Positions 1-10,516 of a DNA stretch of 37,982 bases are shown in pieces (the first letter of the stretch is position 1; each line of letters begins with the position of its first letter). The position numbers and the translations under genes are program-made. This DNA is from Saccoglossus kowalevskii (Eukaryota; Hemichordata; Enteropneusta; Harrimaniidae). The notes beneath the pieces are model-generated. The model had not been told where the DNA came from, searched no databases, and was given only the letters and a program-made list of their open reading frames with translations. The stretch is from NCBI RefSeq assembly GCF_000003605.2, contig NW_003120919.1, positions 464,092 through 502,073 on the forward strand, read 5' to 3'.

Positions 1-515
1 TATGATTGAAGGTTACGCCCTAGAGTCTTTTACTGCTTTGTAATTGGTTAGAGTTTTGAAAATGAATAAAGAGAGTTTGAGTTGGTCTTGGCGAATACTC
101 CACGATAGACGCAGTCGAGTGCAGTCCTGGGCAGTCTGAGAGTCCGAGAGAGTCCAGGGGCGAGCCTTGAGGCAGTCCAGTCTTGGGTCAGCCTTGGATA
201 GTCTTGGGGACTTTTCCCCAGGGCGCTGTATCTGATAGAGTGCTCGATTGACCGACTAAGACGAGAGCTGAAACGTATTTCGTTGTGTGTGCCTTATTTG
301 ACTGTACAGTTAAAGTGACTTTCCCGATCCCGTACCTCAAGGGGACGAGATAGAGAGACGAGACGAGTTTCCCCCTCCCCTGACAGTGTGGAGACCCCGA
401 GAGAGAGATTTTACCCCTGATAGTAACATAACATACAACATAGGTAAAACTTTTTCTATTTAGAACCTTACTGATCAAAAAATATATTTTTAAATGGCGC
501 TATTGATATTTACAG
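1..515. other. Intron/upstream sequence of the channel gene, no exon seen
   Basis: No exon is recognisable here. About 110-215 is a degenerate stretch with recurrent CAGTC/GAGTCC and CCTTGG/TCTTGG words, looking like a decayed minisatellite. It ends at the polypyrimidine tract and AG (514-515) before the first visible channel exon. The exons for the channel N terminus and TM1 must lie to the left of the window. Confidence 0.6.
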
Positions 516-632
516 ATACGTGTATGCATGATGAATTCCAATGTAGCAGTGGTTGGTGTATTAATGCTACGTGGAAGTGTGATGGTGTCAATGATTGTGG
601 TGATCACAGTGACGAAGACAACTGCCCTCAAT
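516..632 (+). CDS. Channel exon: LDLa module 1
   Basis: AG acceptor at 514-515 and GTACGT donor at 633. It starts with the last two bases of a codon and ends in phase 1. It encodes an LDL-receptor class A repeat beginning [20 protein letters not shown], with six Cys and the calcium-binding [16 protein letters not shown] acidic cluster. LDLa modules bind calcium and usually protein ligands. Confidence 0.93.
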
Positions 633-3600
633 GTACGTAATCATTGGAATCATATTATCTTATTATTATTATATGATACTCAAAACACTATTGAAGAATA
701 TAGAACCCATAATGACTGAGATAAAATACCCCATTTAGACATCGATATATCTTATTCTGTGACAGGAAAAGACCAGTCTTTCTTAGTCGAACTGCTGATG
801 ACGATGAACCTGCATAAATGTATATAAACATGGCGTTCATTTATTTCAGTCTGTACTGAAGATCAGTACGCATGCGCTGCTGGTTTTCATGATGGCCAGA
901 GGGTAATTATACAATGTATTCCCGGAGACCGCCAATGTGATCGATTTGTCGAGTGTTACTATGGAGACGACGAAGATGGGTGTAAATACTGTAAGATGTT
1001 GACTCAAATTAGTTATATTGGTTATGATTTACAATGAATAATTGAAGAGGCAATAAATATAACTGTCGATTTTTTTCCTCCGATTTTTATTTTAATAAAA
1101 AAGCACCACATTTCACCCAGAAAAGCAATGGGGTCGTATAATAGAATGTATTTTATCGCAAGAGCCATGTCCACATTCCTTAACTACATACATTCAAACA
1201 ATCAAACCGACATGACTGGCATATGCCCATCTCTATATATAAAGATATATCACGTGTTTTTGAATATACAACAAGAACTTCTTTCTACTTTCACAGATGT
1301 CCATGATGTGACAGCGGAACCCAATTGGTACGCCGGGTACCTTGATATTTCCGACGATCCGAACCTATACGAAGACTTCCGAAAGGATGTGTTCGTGAAC
1401 CGTCCGATCGACTTTATTCCCCGTCGACAGCCACCATTATGGGAACATTTTCTTGTTGCAAGTATGACGCCTGATTTTAGTGATCTGAAACATGTTTTAC
1501 ATTTACGACCAGACGAGATTCGAGACCTTGGTCATCAACGTGAAGATTTAATATTACAGTGTAGCTACGATCAGCGGGACTGTGCTACTTCGTAAGTAAC
1601 CGATCATCATTGAAACGAAAAAATTGACCAAGTGGCATGATATATGTACAAGATCTGTATAAATATATAACTTAATTTGTTAATTTCAGAGATTTTTACA
1701 ACTTTCAAGACAATGTATACGGTAACTGCTACACATTCAATCACGGGAACGATGGCAGTGATCTGAAGAGAGCCACAAATACTGGGTCCGAGTATGGTCA
1801 GTATTTCAAATTATGAGAACTATTGATAATAGGTATATACGATAAAATGTATAGATTAGCTGAAATGACTGACGTTTATATTATTACCAACAATAAATAG
1901 CGAATTGTAACGACAATTTTACATCTATAATGACAAGTTCATACCGAATAATATACCCGAGTATTGGAAGCCATATATTTACTAAATTTGTCATTGTGTG
2001 TGGCATTATTTCTTCACTTAAAACACAACTTTAACCAATGTTACTTATTTTGTATTTTATATGTAATTTTCGTTCTTCTCCAATCAGGACTGAAATTAAC
2101 ATTATTCACAGAACAGTCCGAATATATCAGTATTTTTGGACAAGAATCTGGAGTCAGGTTTATGGTACATGACCCATTTACTACACCGTTCTTGGGAGAC
2201 ATGGGTATTGATGCCAAAACTGGAACAGCAACGTCTGTCATAATAAAACAGGTATATGTGTAAATCGGATTGTAAATAATCAACGAAGCAGTCAGTCATG
2301 TATGGCGATAATCAAACGGGGCTGGGTCATATGTTGTCATTGTACTACACACAACAGGTCATTGCACTAACAGGCATATTAGGACATAGCACGAGAGCAT
2401 CAAATATAGGGTGGCACAGTTTTGCTATAATATAGAAATGAAAATCGTAACCGCTAATCGAAATTCCAAGATAACTAAGCAAACTTATTGCAATACATAT
2501 AGGATAAATTTACTTCAAATGATACAGAAAGAATATGATGTCTTAAAAAAGTACATCCTGCTCTACATGTGGCACCTGCTATATATCAATGTTAGCTACC
2601 TTATCGTCCACAAACACGCTTTGTGTTAGTCATCAATCGCCCTTCGTGTATAACATTTTTATGTTGATTCAGAGAGAAGAAAAACGCGCTTCTCCTCCAT
2701 GGGGCAACTGTACTGACAAGGCATATGTGGATTCAGGAGAATATCATTATTCATTACTAGTGAGTATCTCATTATCTACGTTTAGTTATTATACAAAACA
2801 GTGTTCCCCATATACATATCTGCATTAATAGATGACATTTTTGAGACACATACCGTATGTTACCGTTGCAGGCATGTCAGAAAGATTGTCTACATACCCG
2901 TATGTACGAGAAATGTGGGTGTCTATATTTTTTCTCCAATCATAAGCCTGCATGTGACGTACAAAACAAGACACAAGGTAGGTCATTCTGAATTTGAATT
3001 ATCACATATAGTATTTAGTCATATAGTTTACTTTGATTTGCAATGTAATTCCAACTACATGTATTTATAACATCATCTTACTATGCATGTCAATATTTGT
3101 CATCTTCGAAATAGTATGTATTGAAAAACATTATTAAAAAATAAAATTTAATTTGCAACACACGGCGAGACATTCGAAATGCTAATTAATTCGAATATTC
3201 AATGCAAGTGGGTGGGTGGAGATAATTATATGTTTTCAACATTAAAATACGTTGATTTGAATTGTTTCGATTGTAGATGCATGTGTTCAATTGATGTATT
3301 ATTTCTACCAGAAAGGAAAACTGGGATGTGACTGTCAACAGCCATGCAGGTGATTAATTTACATTGTATTTCTCGCCGAACGCATGAATACGGATATTCA
3401 TCATACATCCATTTTTGTACGATATCACCTTTCGTCCGCTAATGTCAGTGATTCTTATCAGAACGACTTGTGAGTTGAGTTCACTGGTTGTTACATTATA
3501 TCTATCTGTTGTTATGAAATTGTGTTTTATTTGACTGAGTATGTATATTTACGTATTTAGCATCACGGAGTATCAGAAGATGCTATCTCTGACGTCATGG

Positions 3601-6504
3601 CCATCGAGGCCGTTTTCGGTAAGAGTTCCTTTATCAAGTCTGTCAACAATAACATACACTCGACAATCAACACATAAAGACACATAGTAATCCATTCTAG
3701 AATATTTTGTTTATTATTTATGTTTTACATTCCATGCAACAATAATCATTTTATGATCGCACTTACTTTAATAGATTTAAATTTGGCAACTCTAATTCAT
3801 TTGAAAACGTTTAAATTTTGCAAAAACGGGTCTGCCAAAAATAACACCAGTTTTATCCAAAACCACACATAAAAACGATCACCACACATTCGTTCAAAAT
3901 ACATCTCATGGTGGCGTGTGTTCGTTCATTAACATATCAAATGGAAACACATTCATGATTTGAATATTATACGCCAATATTATGTGTTACGTCCTATAGA
4001 CGACTTTACCGGAAGTCATGAAATATACGGCTTTTCGCATGGGCGTGCATGCCGTTTTGGGGTGTAACGTTAACTTGCACGCGTGATATTGTGCTTCAGG
4101 CTGTACCAATTGACGTAACAACAATAACAAATCCTTTCTATCGATTATCAGTAAACTGGCATGTTTGTATTTTCCGCCATGACAAAGCAGGAGTGTTTTT
4201 GCACCCCAGTTTTGCTACTTCCAGGAAAGTGGTCAATTATAAAATATATATAATTCAACTGTGGACTGTGGAGGGCGCAACCTAAAATATGTTTTCGACA
4301 GATTGATAGCAAGAGTTACATAGCTACGTTCACGCTTCTTCATATCATCGTCGAAACAAACGTGCTATATATTCAAGCATTTACACCTAATTGATATTAA
4401 AGGGTGGTAGTCGTCTCGCTGCGCATGGCGACATTTGTGTTGATAAACATCGATTTTCCCACAATCCAATGCGCTTTTCTAATGGAAATCACAAGTATGA
4501 GGTTACATCTGGGTGCGACTTGCACTAATTACTTTAACTGATTTATTTTGTATGGGCAGCCTCGATTACTCAGCAGTTTACTGGCAGTTAATCCCAAAGT
4601 TCGTACAATCTCAGATCAAGATGACAACGGAATAAGGTACAGTCTGCGAGATACATATGTACAGTTCACCAGTGTTTGTATCCAGTAATATTTATCAGGG
4701 ATGTGACTGAATTCCGACTTTTTGTTGGGGGTGAACTGTCACACATTCAGGCAATATACGGAAGAATATCGAATAAGCGTATGTGTTGCCACTGTGTATC
4801 CGTCGTAGTACATTTCCGCTCTAGCATTCGTATTTACACTTTGAGCTATGGTGATTCACTGAAGCAATGGCATGATTTACGTAATAGGTTTACCAATCAA
4901 TATATATATACTGTTAAACATGCTTGCTTGGATTTGAATGCCCCGAAGATATGTGGCTGGGTCAATTGAAATATCTCTGATAGTTACACACACATAATAA
5001 TGTGATTCCTCTGTATGGCGGCGCCTTGTTCTTAGTTTGTTCATTGCAGCATGGTGTATACACCAATTCAAGCAATTGACATAATTGCCGTTTATATGTA
5101 ATTTATTTTCAGCATGAACTTGGCACGTGTTAAGATTTATTTCGAATCTTTGAATTTTGAACGTGTGTCAGAAGTAGAGGATTACCCAGTAAGTATACGT
5201 CTCTAGAGATTCATGGTAAAACATAGTAAAAGCATGTACGTGTGGTAACTTAAGACGTCTCAGTTATTTGGATCACCAAGAAGAGCTAAGAGCTGTAAAA
5301 AACTACTGTGAAACATGTGAACGTTTGGTGGACTTGGGTTAAGCAAATGTCGAACCATTACGAATTTTCTCGCATTATCACAGACATGCATTACATGGTG
5401 TGGTAATTAGCATAATATAGATCGAGATCCCGCGTTATGCGAGAAGTCGGACATAGAAACAGGGCAAACAAAGGCCGTAGTATCGTAGTGGCGTCGAAAT
5501 ATCACGTGTGATTTTGTTATGCATTTCTACGCCTAATAATGTGCTTATCACATTTAATGATGGTCAATTTTGATTAAGTAAGGGTAGAGCACTACGACAA
5601 AGACTTCCCGTTTTCGACGTTGTGAAATTCTTTCGCTTTTGGGCAGAAAAAGAAAAGATAATTCAGAAATTGATTTTAAGAATAATTCATAACGAAATGT
5701 ATTCCCTGTGCATTGTAATTTTCATAATTACCAATTACACAAGAATATTACAGAAATAAAGATAATATATTGTATTTACAGATACCTTTCAATATACATT
5801 TTCTTGCCAATTCTCTGCGTTTCCACGTCGATATTAAGGAAAAAAGTGTTTTTAACATTGATCAGTCAATACAATGTTATAATAATGGGATATTAAATGT
5901 GCTTATTAAATGATTATTTTGGTTGAACACTACAATAAAGACTATTTGATATTTGTTATATTCTTTATATTATTGCATTTTATTTGTCTTGAATTATTAC
6001 TTGAAAGAAACTGAATGAAATTACAAACTATGTGGTGTGTTCAACATCACATATATAACAATAACTTTAATAAATATAATTTTACTTGGTAAAAATACTG
6101 TATTTTTTTGCATAAAAACGAAAGAATTTCACAATATCTAAAACGGAAAGTCTTTATCGCAAGAGGGAGCTCTCAGGGAAAGCTCAGTATTTTGACATTG
6201 TACTATACAAAAGAAAGAAACCGACGTTCGGGTCACGCCTTTTACGCATAAACGCGAGATCTCGCAGTGAACGTAATATATTAATTGTAATATATATTAA
6301 TAACAATTGTATCACATACGTTCACTTTACATGTACTATATTTTATTGCAGTTCAATCAACTGATGGCGGACGTAGGTGGCGCATTAGGATTATGGGTTG
6401 GCCTGTCGATAATTACCGTCATTGAATTTGGAGAGTTCGTCTATGAAATGCTTCGCACACTTTCACAAAATCCGACGCAATCAACTAATTACCCAGTAAA
6501 GTGA
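516..6504 (+). CDS. DEG/ENaC-family sodium channel with LDLa modules (3' portion, 12 exons)
   Basis: Join 516-632, 850-990, 1297-1591, 1690-1796, 2088-2251, 2673-2759, 2872-2977, 3277-3349, 3561-3618, 4560-4636, 5113-5188, 6352-6504 (1454 nt, one open frame to TGA). Seen: two Cys-rich LDLa modules, the family signature [11 protein letters not shown], the YGNCYTF motif, the region around HDP and PF, the conserved Cys-rich block ([21 protein letters not shown]), SITEY, and a final TM2 with the GxS-type selectivity motif (GLS in [14 protein letters not shown]). Known: DEG/ENaC subunits form trimeric, amiloride-sensitive cation channels in the plasma membrane with two TM helices and a large ectodomain. 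Inferred: LDLa modules sit between TM1 and the finger/thumb region as extracellular additions. Gating stimulus (acid, peptide, mechanical) cannot be told from sequence. The residue at the degenerin position before the pore (LMADVGG) looks like Ala. The N terminus and TM1 are outside the window. Confidence 0.93.
850..990 (+). CDS. Channel exon: LDLa module 2 (divergent)
   Basis: TTTATTTCAG acceptor and GTAAGA donor; phase 1 in, phase 1 out. It encodes CTEDQYAC ... [23 protein letters not shown], six Cys with an acidic tail of the LDLa type. The spacing is less typical than in module 1. Confidence 0.88.
1297..1591 (+). CDS. Channel exon: start of DEG/ENaC ectodomain
   Basis: Acceptor TTTCACAG, donor GTAAGT; phase 1 in, phase 2 out. 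It encodes a Tyr/Asp-rich linker ([13 protein letters not shown]) and then the family motif [19 protein letters not shown], comparable to GHQLEDMLLDC in ASIC/ENaC proteins. The open frame extends upstream of 1297 but that part is intron. Confidence 0.92.
1690..1796 (+). CDS. Channel exon: FYNF...YGNCYTF segment
   Basis: Acceptor TTAATTTCAG; the donor is the weaker GTCAGT at 1797. Phase 2 in, phase 1 out. It encodes [19 protein letters not shown], the strongly conserved DEG/ENaC YGxCYTFN motif. Confidence 0.9.
2088..2251 (+). CDS. Channel exon: GLKLTL...HDPFTTPF segment
   Basis: Acceptor CAATCAG, donor GTATAT; phase 1 in, phase 0 out. It encodes [14 protein letters not shown], then [13 protein letters not shown], matching the GLxLxLxxxQxEY and HDP..PF blocks of the family. 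Confidence 0.92.
2673..2759 (+). CDS. Channel exon: WGNCTD segment
   Basis: Acceptor TTGATTCAG, donor GTGAGT; phase 0 at both ends (29 codons). It encodes [20 protein letters not shown], matching the PYGNCT block of DEG/ENaC proteins. Confidence 0.88.
2872..2977 (+). CDS. Channel exon: cysteine-rich thumb segment
   Basis: Acceptor GTTGCAG, donor GTAGGT; phase 0 in, phase 1 out. It encodes [20 protein letters not shown], the conserved C..C...CGC core forming disulphides in the thumb. Confidence 0.9.
3277..3349 (+). CDS. Channel exon: GCDCQQPC segment
   Basis: Acceptor GATTGTAG, donor GTGATT; phase 1 in, phase 2 out. It encodes [20 protein letters not shown] then QPC, matching the CDC...PC motif of the family. 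Confidence 0.9.
3561..3618 (+). CDS. Channel exon: SITEY...SWPS segment
   Basis: Acceptor CGTATTTAG, donor GTAAGA; phase 2 in, phase 0 out. It encodes (S)[19 protein letters not shown], matching the PC-x-x-x-Y...S.WPS block that follows the Cys-rich region. Confidence 0.88.
3995..4240 (+). repeat. Dispersed repeat, copy 1 (copy 2 at 10517)
   Basis: This begins TATAGACGACTTTAC and contains CGTTTTGGGGTGTAA and CATGTTTGTATTTTC. A diverged copy in the same orientation begins at 10517, with the same order of blocks over about 230 bp. Both ends are approximate. The family is unknown. It sits in an intron of the channel gene. Confidence 0.7.
4560..4636 (+). CDS. Channel exon: palm/pre-TM2 linker
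   Basis: Acceptor ATGGGCAG, donor GTACAG; phase 0 in, phase 2 out. It encodes [20 protein letters not shown] and a short acidic tail. Sequence conservation is low here, as expected. It is supported by the splice sites and the exact phase fit to both neighbours. Confidence 0.78.
5113..5188 (+). CDS. Channel exon: [19 protein letters not shown] segment
   Basis: Acceptor TTATTTTCAG, donor GTAAGT; phase 2 in, phase 0 out. The product matches the family strand before TM2 (NxxxxxVYFxSLNYExxxE). Confidence 0.9.
5422..6266. mobile_element. Foldback/TIR-type element in the last channel intron
   Basis: The two ends are inverted copies. Outer arms: CGAGATCCCGCGTTATGCG near 5423 against the reverse complement of CGCATAAACGCGAGATCTCG near 6245-6264. 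Inner arms: ACAAAGACTTCCCGTTTTCG ... GTGAAATTCTTTCG near 5597-5640 against its reverse complement near 6118-6166. A third, degenerate direct copy of the inner arm (CACTACAATAAAGAC) is at about 5927. No transposase ORF is present, so it is non-autonomous. Exact ends and target-site duplication are not clear. Confidence 0.65.
6352..6504 (+). CDS. Channel exon: TM2, pore motif and C-terminus
   Basis: Acceptor TTTTATTGCAG; phase 0, ends at TGA (6502-6504). It encodes [20 protein letters not shown] and the rest of TM2 (ITVIEF), then a short cytoplasmic tail. GLS is the GxS selectivity motif. The tail after TM2 is only about 27 residues and lacks the PPxY motif of vertebrate ENaC. Confidence 0.92.
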   Translation, partial: FNQLMADVGGALGLWVGLSIITVIEFGEFVYEMLRTLSQNPTQSTNYPVK

Positions 6505-6639
6505 TTAGAATTTGAAACATAGAGTATTTTTAAATGAAGATTGTGCAGTTTGAAATACGGCATATATTAAATTATATTTAAAAAAATATATTCTTTCTCA
6601 TTTAAAATCATCCTTTCCCTGAATGTGTTATTATTTTGG

Positions 6640-6733
6640 AATAAATAACTTGGCAATGTTGTTGCGTAGATGACAGTTGGAATCGTTCACACATTGTTAT
6701 GTACGGAAGGCAGTAAGCAGACCATCAAATAAA
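6640..6733 (+). promoter_or_regulatory. Candidate polyadenylation signals of the channel gene
   Basis: AATAAA occurs at 6640-6645 and again at 6728-6733, 136 and 224 nt after the stop codon. Either could end the transcript. Confidence 0.55.
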
Positions 6734-8830
6734 GTTATTTCATAGGCATAAAAAATCCGAAAATACACGATTCCTATGAAGGTATTTTGGGGGTTATCCT
6801 ACGATCAATATACGACTCTTAAAGCACGATGATCGCCGCGCCGCGTCTTGTTCAGTATGGGACTCACAGCGACGTATACAACGCGTGTAAAATTCGAACA
6901 CGCGCTGCACGACGAACACCGTCCTTTAAATATGAGGTTCACCGGCCACAGTGTGAATATGTACATTTTAACGACTACGAATTTCGAATGATCAATGTTC
7001 GTGCAGAGTGTACTTCATTCTCACATGTGTAATGACTATTCTGGGACTTCTACTGGAATCACTAAATCCTCCATATGTACTGACCTTGGTGTGTGGGTTC
7101 TCAAACACATTAATGTGCAGTTATGTTTACCAACGAGTTGGTTTCTCTAGTTATAAAGTCACGTTTTATTACGAAATAAATTATATATTATTGTCCGCTA
7201 TTGTAACTTAGTCATCTATCAGTGTATCCCTGTGTCCGAAGTGTTGACACAACAAATATTATATTTTCATCACAAAAATGCAATTATATTTCCTGTGATT
7301 GTTACTCCGAGGACGCACTTCAACGTAGATTTCAATGCAGTCTTTTGAATACATCCAGTACGTGGAAATAGTAAAGTATGATCTACACAATGCAGGCTGA
7401 ATTAAAAGACAATAGTAAAAGTCGGGTACCACCACACCAAGGTAGAACTTGCCTTTATTACATTTTCAAAATTTCACCAGCGGTTTAAAACCTTATATAT
7501 ATATAGAACATTAATTCAAAGTTTTTCCAAGTGAAGTGTTTTGGGAATACATCTATGTAATTGGTTAAAACCACACTGTACGTTATTCGTGTGCTGTTTG
7601 TCTGTAAATTGTATTGTTATACTGCAAAACAACGCAAGGAAAGTATACTCAACCGTCTATTGAAAGTGATATACAGATATCATATCCGTTAATATGTTCA
7701 TTTCTGTATTTCATTATAAGAATGTTCATAAGTATCATATAATGATCATGATATCAAATATTTGTGAAACTGTTTTTTACTGTTAAGTGTGGATGCGCGT
7801 AAAGTCGTATAATTTATATTTAATATGGCTGTCCGCTGTTTACTGGAAACGTATGCGTGAATGTAATCATAAACATTATAATTCAGGAATCCAATATATT
7901 AAGGTATGGGTGCTACCTTGCGAGCACTTCGAATAGTGGAACATGTTCAAAAAACGATTTTAAATATAGAACAGGTAGAAACATTCAATTTGTCGAATGC
8001 TTAGCAAAATTTGGCAAGGCTGTACATATTTATTTAATAAAAAGGTGAAAAAGTTAATGACAGAATCATAATAATATGCAGTATTTCACGCTTCGGATGA
8101 TATTGTCCACGACTGCAAGGCTTTAAAAATAATCCCAGACAGAGTTGAAATAATTTTAAATTTTAAATTCAAACTGACAAAAAGTGAGAAAAGCTAATTA
8201 CGTGTAAATCTCTCTGACCAACAAGAAAACACGAACGGAGAACGTTCACAAAACTGGCTATCGCATCACGGCTAGATGCTAAATTCACCACACACCGACG
8301 CTTGCTGATGTTCAATCGTTACGCAAAAAAATAAATATTTACAATTTGAGAAAATATCTTATTCATAGAGTGCCTCAGTAAAAAAATATCCTAACATTTC
8401 GGCTCTGGGAGGGGAGGGTGTGCAGGGTAGGTCCCCCCAACCAAAAAATATTCTAGACTTTGCTCTACAAATAATAAATGTGCATCATTAGATGGTGAAA
8501 TAAAGAAATAAGTCGCGACATGACAAAAGTTGGAGATTTTGTTCTCATACTTCCTCGGTTCGCTCGGTACATAGCGCCCACTAAGGCCGTACCATAGTGT
8601 ATTGTCCGAAACGTCTATTATGTACATTTGAATAATAATGATATCACGTGATTCTGACTGTGGCACAATGTAGCAAAGTTTGTTTTTTGTCGCCCGTAAA
8701 ACAGTTTCACGGCATTTGAGACGCTGTGTAAAGTTTCGCCTTAAATGGGCCATCTTACAAACGATTATAGCGTTCGTTCATATTTGCGTTCTACGGCCAA
8801 GGCTTAAAATACTGCGGAAGGGGACGCCAT
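6734..8830. other. Intergenic stretch, no gene recognised
   Basis: No exon with family resemblance is seen. About 6829-6990 is unusually rich in CpG (GATCGCCGCGCCGCGTC and neighbours) and carries a 67-codon + strand ORF of unknown nature. The remainder is AT-rich single-copy-looking sequence. A 120-codon minus ORF (8391-8753) has no recognisable domain and is not called. Confidence 0.5.
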
Positions 8831-8839
8831 ATTGTTATT

Positions 8840-8902
8840 TGAAAACCGATTTTATTGTTGGGGTGCCTCGCAGTATACCCGTTTCCCGAACCTTTAACCG
8901 GT
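8840..8902 (+). promoter_or_regulatory. U2 snRNA proximal promoter (PSE region), copy 1
   Basis: This block is shared almost base for base with the sequence upstream of the second U2 copy, including GAAAACCGATTTTATTGTTG, GGGTGCCTCGCAGTATA and GTTTCCCGAAC. Conservation immediately 5' of the RNA start is what a snRNA proximal sequence element would give. No TATA box is present, as expected for a Pol II-type U2 gene. Confidence 0.7.
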
Positions 8903-9092
8903 ATCGCTTCTCGGCCTTTTGGCTAAGATCATGTGTAGTATCTGTTCTTATCAGCTTAATATCTGATACGCTGCTCATTGAGTAGCTCGATATTAAACTG
9001 ATTTTTGGAAACTGGCCATGGAATAGGGGCTTGCTCCGTCCTGGCCACGGATCGACCCGGTATTGCAGTACTTCCGGGAATGGTCCACCTCC
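8903..9092 (+). ncRNA. RNU2: U2 spliceosomal snRNA, copy 1
   Basis: It starts with the universal ATCGCTTCTCGGCCTTTTGG. The branch-point recognition element GTAGTA is at RNA positions 33-38 (8935-8940), followed by the conserved stem IIa region (CTTATCAGCTTAATATCTGA). The Sm site ATTTTTGG begins at 9001. Stems III/IV include GCTTGCTCCGTCC, GTATTGCAGTAC and the 3' end near CCACCTCC. The length of about 190 nt equals known U2. It pairs with the intron branch site in the U2 snRNP. The 3' end is set by comparison with copy 2 and could be off by a few bases. Confidence 0.97.
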
Positions 9093-9097
9093 TTAAT

Positions 9098-9113
9098 GTA
9101 ATTGAAAAATAGA
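9098..9113 (+). terminator. snRNA 3' box-like element, U2 copy 1
   Basis: GTAATTGAAAAATAGA lies 5 nt after the U2 3' end and resembles the GTTTN(0-3)AAARNNAGA 3' box. The core GAAAAATAGA recurs at the matching place after copy 2. Confidence 0.6.
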
Positions 9114-9269
9114 ATTTATACTTGTCTTGTTCATTTAACTTACATTATCACATCTACTTGGGTTCAAACTAGCTTCTAAAGCTGTTTTTGACATCCAAGC
9201 CTCGCTAATTTTATACTACGCGCTTGCATTGTTGATGGAGGATGGCGATACTCGCACTCCTGCGTCAGA

Positions 9270-9329
9270 GGTCTCGCTCCGTCCTGACCATGTATTGAAA
9301 CAGTATTGCAGTTCTTTTGGGAAAGGTTC
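9270..9329 (+). pseudogene. Decayed U2 snRNA 3' fragment
   Basis: CTCGCTCCGTCCTGACCATG, CAGTATTGCAGTTCTTTTGG and GAAAGGTTC follow the order of U2 stem III-IV (GCTTGCTCCGTCCTGGCCACG ... GTATTGCAGTACTTCCGGGAATGGTCC) with scattered changes. The 5' half is not clearly present. It lies about 180 bp beyond the intact copy 1 on the same strand. Confidence 0.72.
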
Positions 9330-9796
9330 GTAGTCTTTATATACGTGTAAAATGCAAACACCCTCCATTTTTTTTACTCATACGACTTCGGCGAGAACAG
9401 GTATTTATAGCAACTTGGTCAAATAAACGCCGCCATTTCATGCAAATACTTGGTTACTGGATGTCCATAATGGTAAGCTTGGGCGAACTCCACTGAACAA
9501 CATATGAAATAGTAATTCGCTCTACCCCAGAGACATTTGTGAATATCAATATTTAAGCTTTTATGCGCACGTTACAACGAGGTATTAGTTTTCAGATTAC
9601 ACAAACTCCAATGTTCAATTCACATAATGGCAATTGAGGGCGTACTTCTAAATTAATATTACCTGATTGTAATTGAAGCCAATACCGCATGGCGCACAAA
9701 CTGTCAATAAGACCAGGTAGGACAGGATAAATACACAGAAATTAATATATTCTAATTTTATTATGGCGTGACAGAGGGCATAATGGAAAAGTAGTA
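9330..9796. other. Spacer between U2 relic and minisatellite, nothing recognised
   Basis: AT-rich sequence with no ORF or RNA gene that I can recognise. Confidence 0.4.
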
Positions 9797-10113
9797 GTTA
9801 TCCCATTTTTGTACGAGGGATTCCTTGTCTGTTATCGTATTTTTGTATGAGCTATTCCTTGTCAGTTATCGCATCTTGTATGAGCTATTCCTAGTCTGTT
9901 ATCGCATTTTTGTATGAACTATTCCTTGTCTGTTATCTCATTTTTGTACGAGCTATTCCTTGTCTGTTATCGCATTTTTGTATGAGCTATTCCTTGTCTG
10001 TTATCTCATTTTTGTACGAGCTATTTCTTGTCTGTTATCGATTTTTTGTATGACCTATTCTTTGTCTGTTATCTGATTTTTGTATGAGCTATTCCTGGTC
10101 TGTTATCTCATTT
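9797..10113. repeat. 34-bp minisatellite, about 9 copies
   Basis: The unit is close to TTATCGCATTTTTGTATGAG followed by CTATTCCTTGTCTG (34 bp). In the middle of the array units alternate between CGCATTTTTGTATGAG and CTCATTTTTGTACGAG, so part of the array grew as a 68-bp dimer. Confidence 0.93.
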
Positions 10114-10516
10114 AAAACAACGAATGATTTGTTCTATTAGTACATACTTAGAAATTGGTTAGTGACACAGTGCTTTCAGAAAAGCGAAGTTTGCGGTTTA
10201 TAAACAAACATTCATAAATTTGAAAACTGTCGCATATGCGTATACGTATCGACCAGAGTTTGATAGTCTGAGGCACATCGTAGATCACCGCCCGAATTAT
10301 CAGAGCCAATCCAGTTTCCTCAATTGAATTTGAATGAACGATTTGGTAAATCAGTTATAAAATAGTCTATCAAATATGTAAACGGCTTTTCTGAAAGCAC
10401 TGCGCTGTGCTGTACTGTGCTGTAAATGTTAACCATGTTAAGAAAATTTGACGGATTTCTAAGCAAGTAGTTTCTGCTTGGATTCTTCTTGGCGTCGGCA
10501 ACAATAACGTCAATTC

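Noticed and set aside
1128-1296. ATG-led extension of the channel exon at 1297
   Set aside because: A good polypyrimidine tract and AG precede 1297 and the phase fits the LDLa exon before it; the extension is intron.
8391-8753. 120-codon minus-strand ORF upstream of U2 copy 1
   Set aside because: No recognisable domain, overlaps an open frame on the other strand and abuts the U2 promoter; most likely chance.
9797-10113. CRISPR-like array
   Set aside because: The repeats are direct and contiguous with no unique spacers, and the context is eukaryotic; it is a minisatellite.
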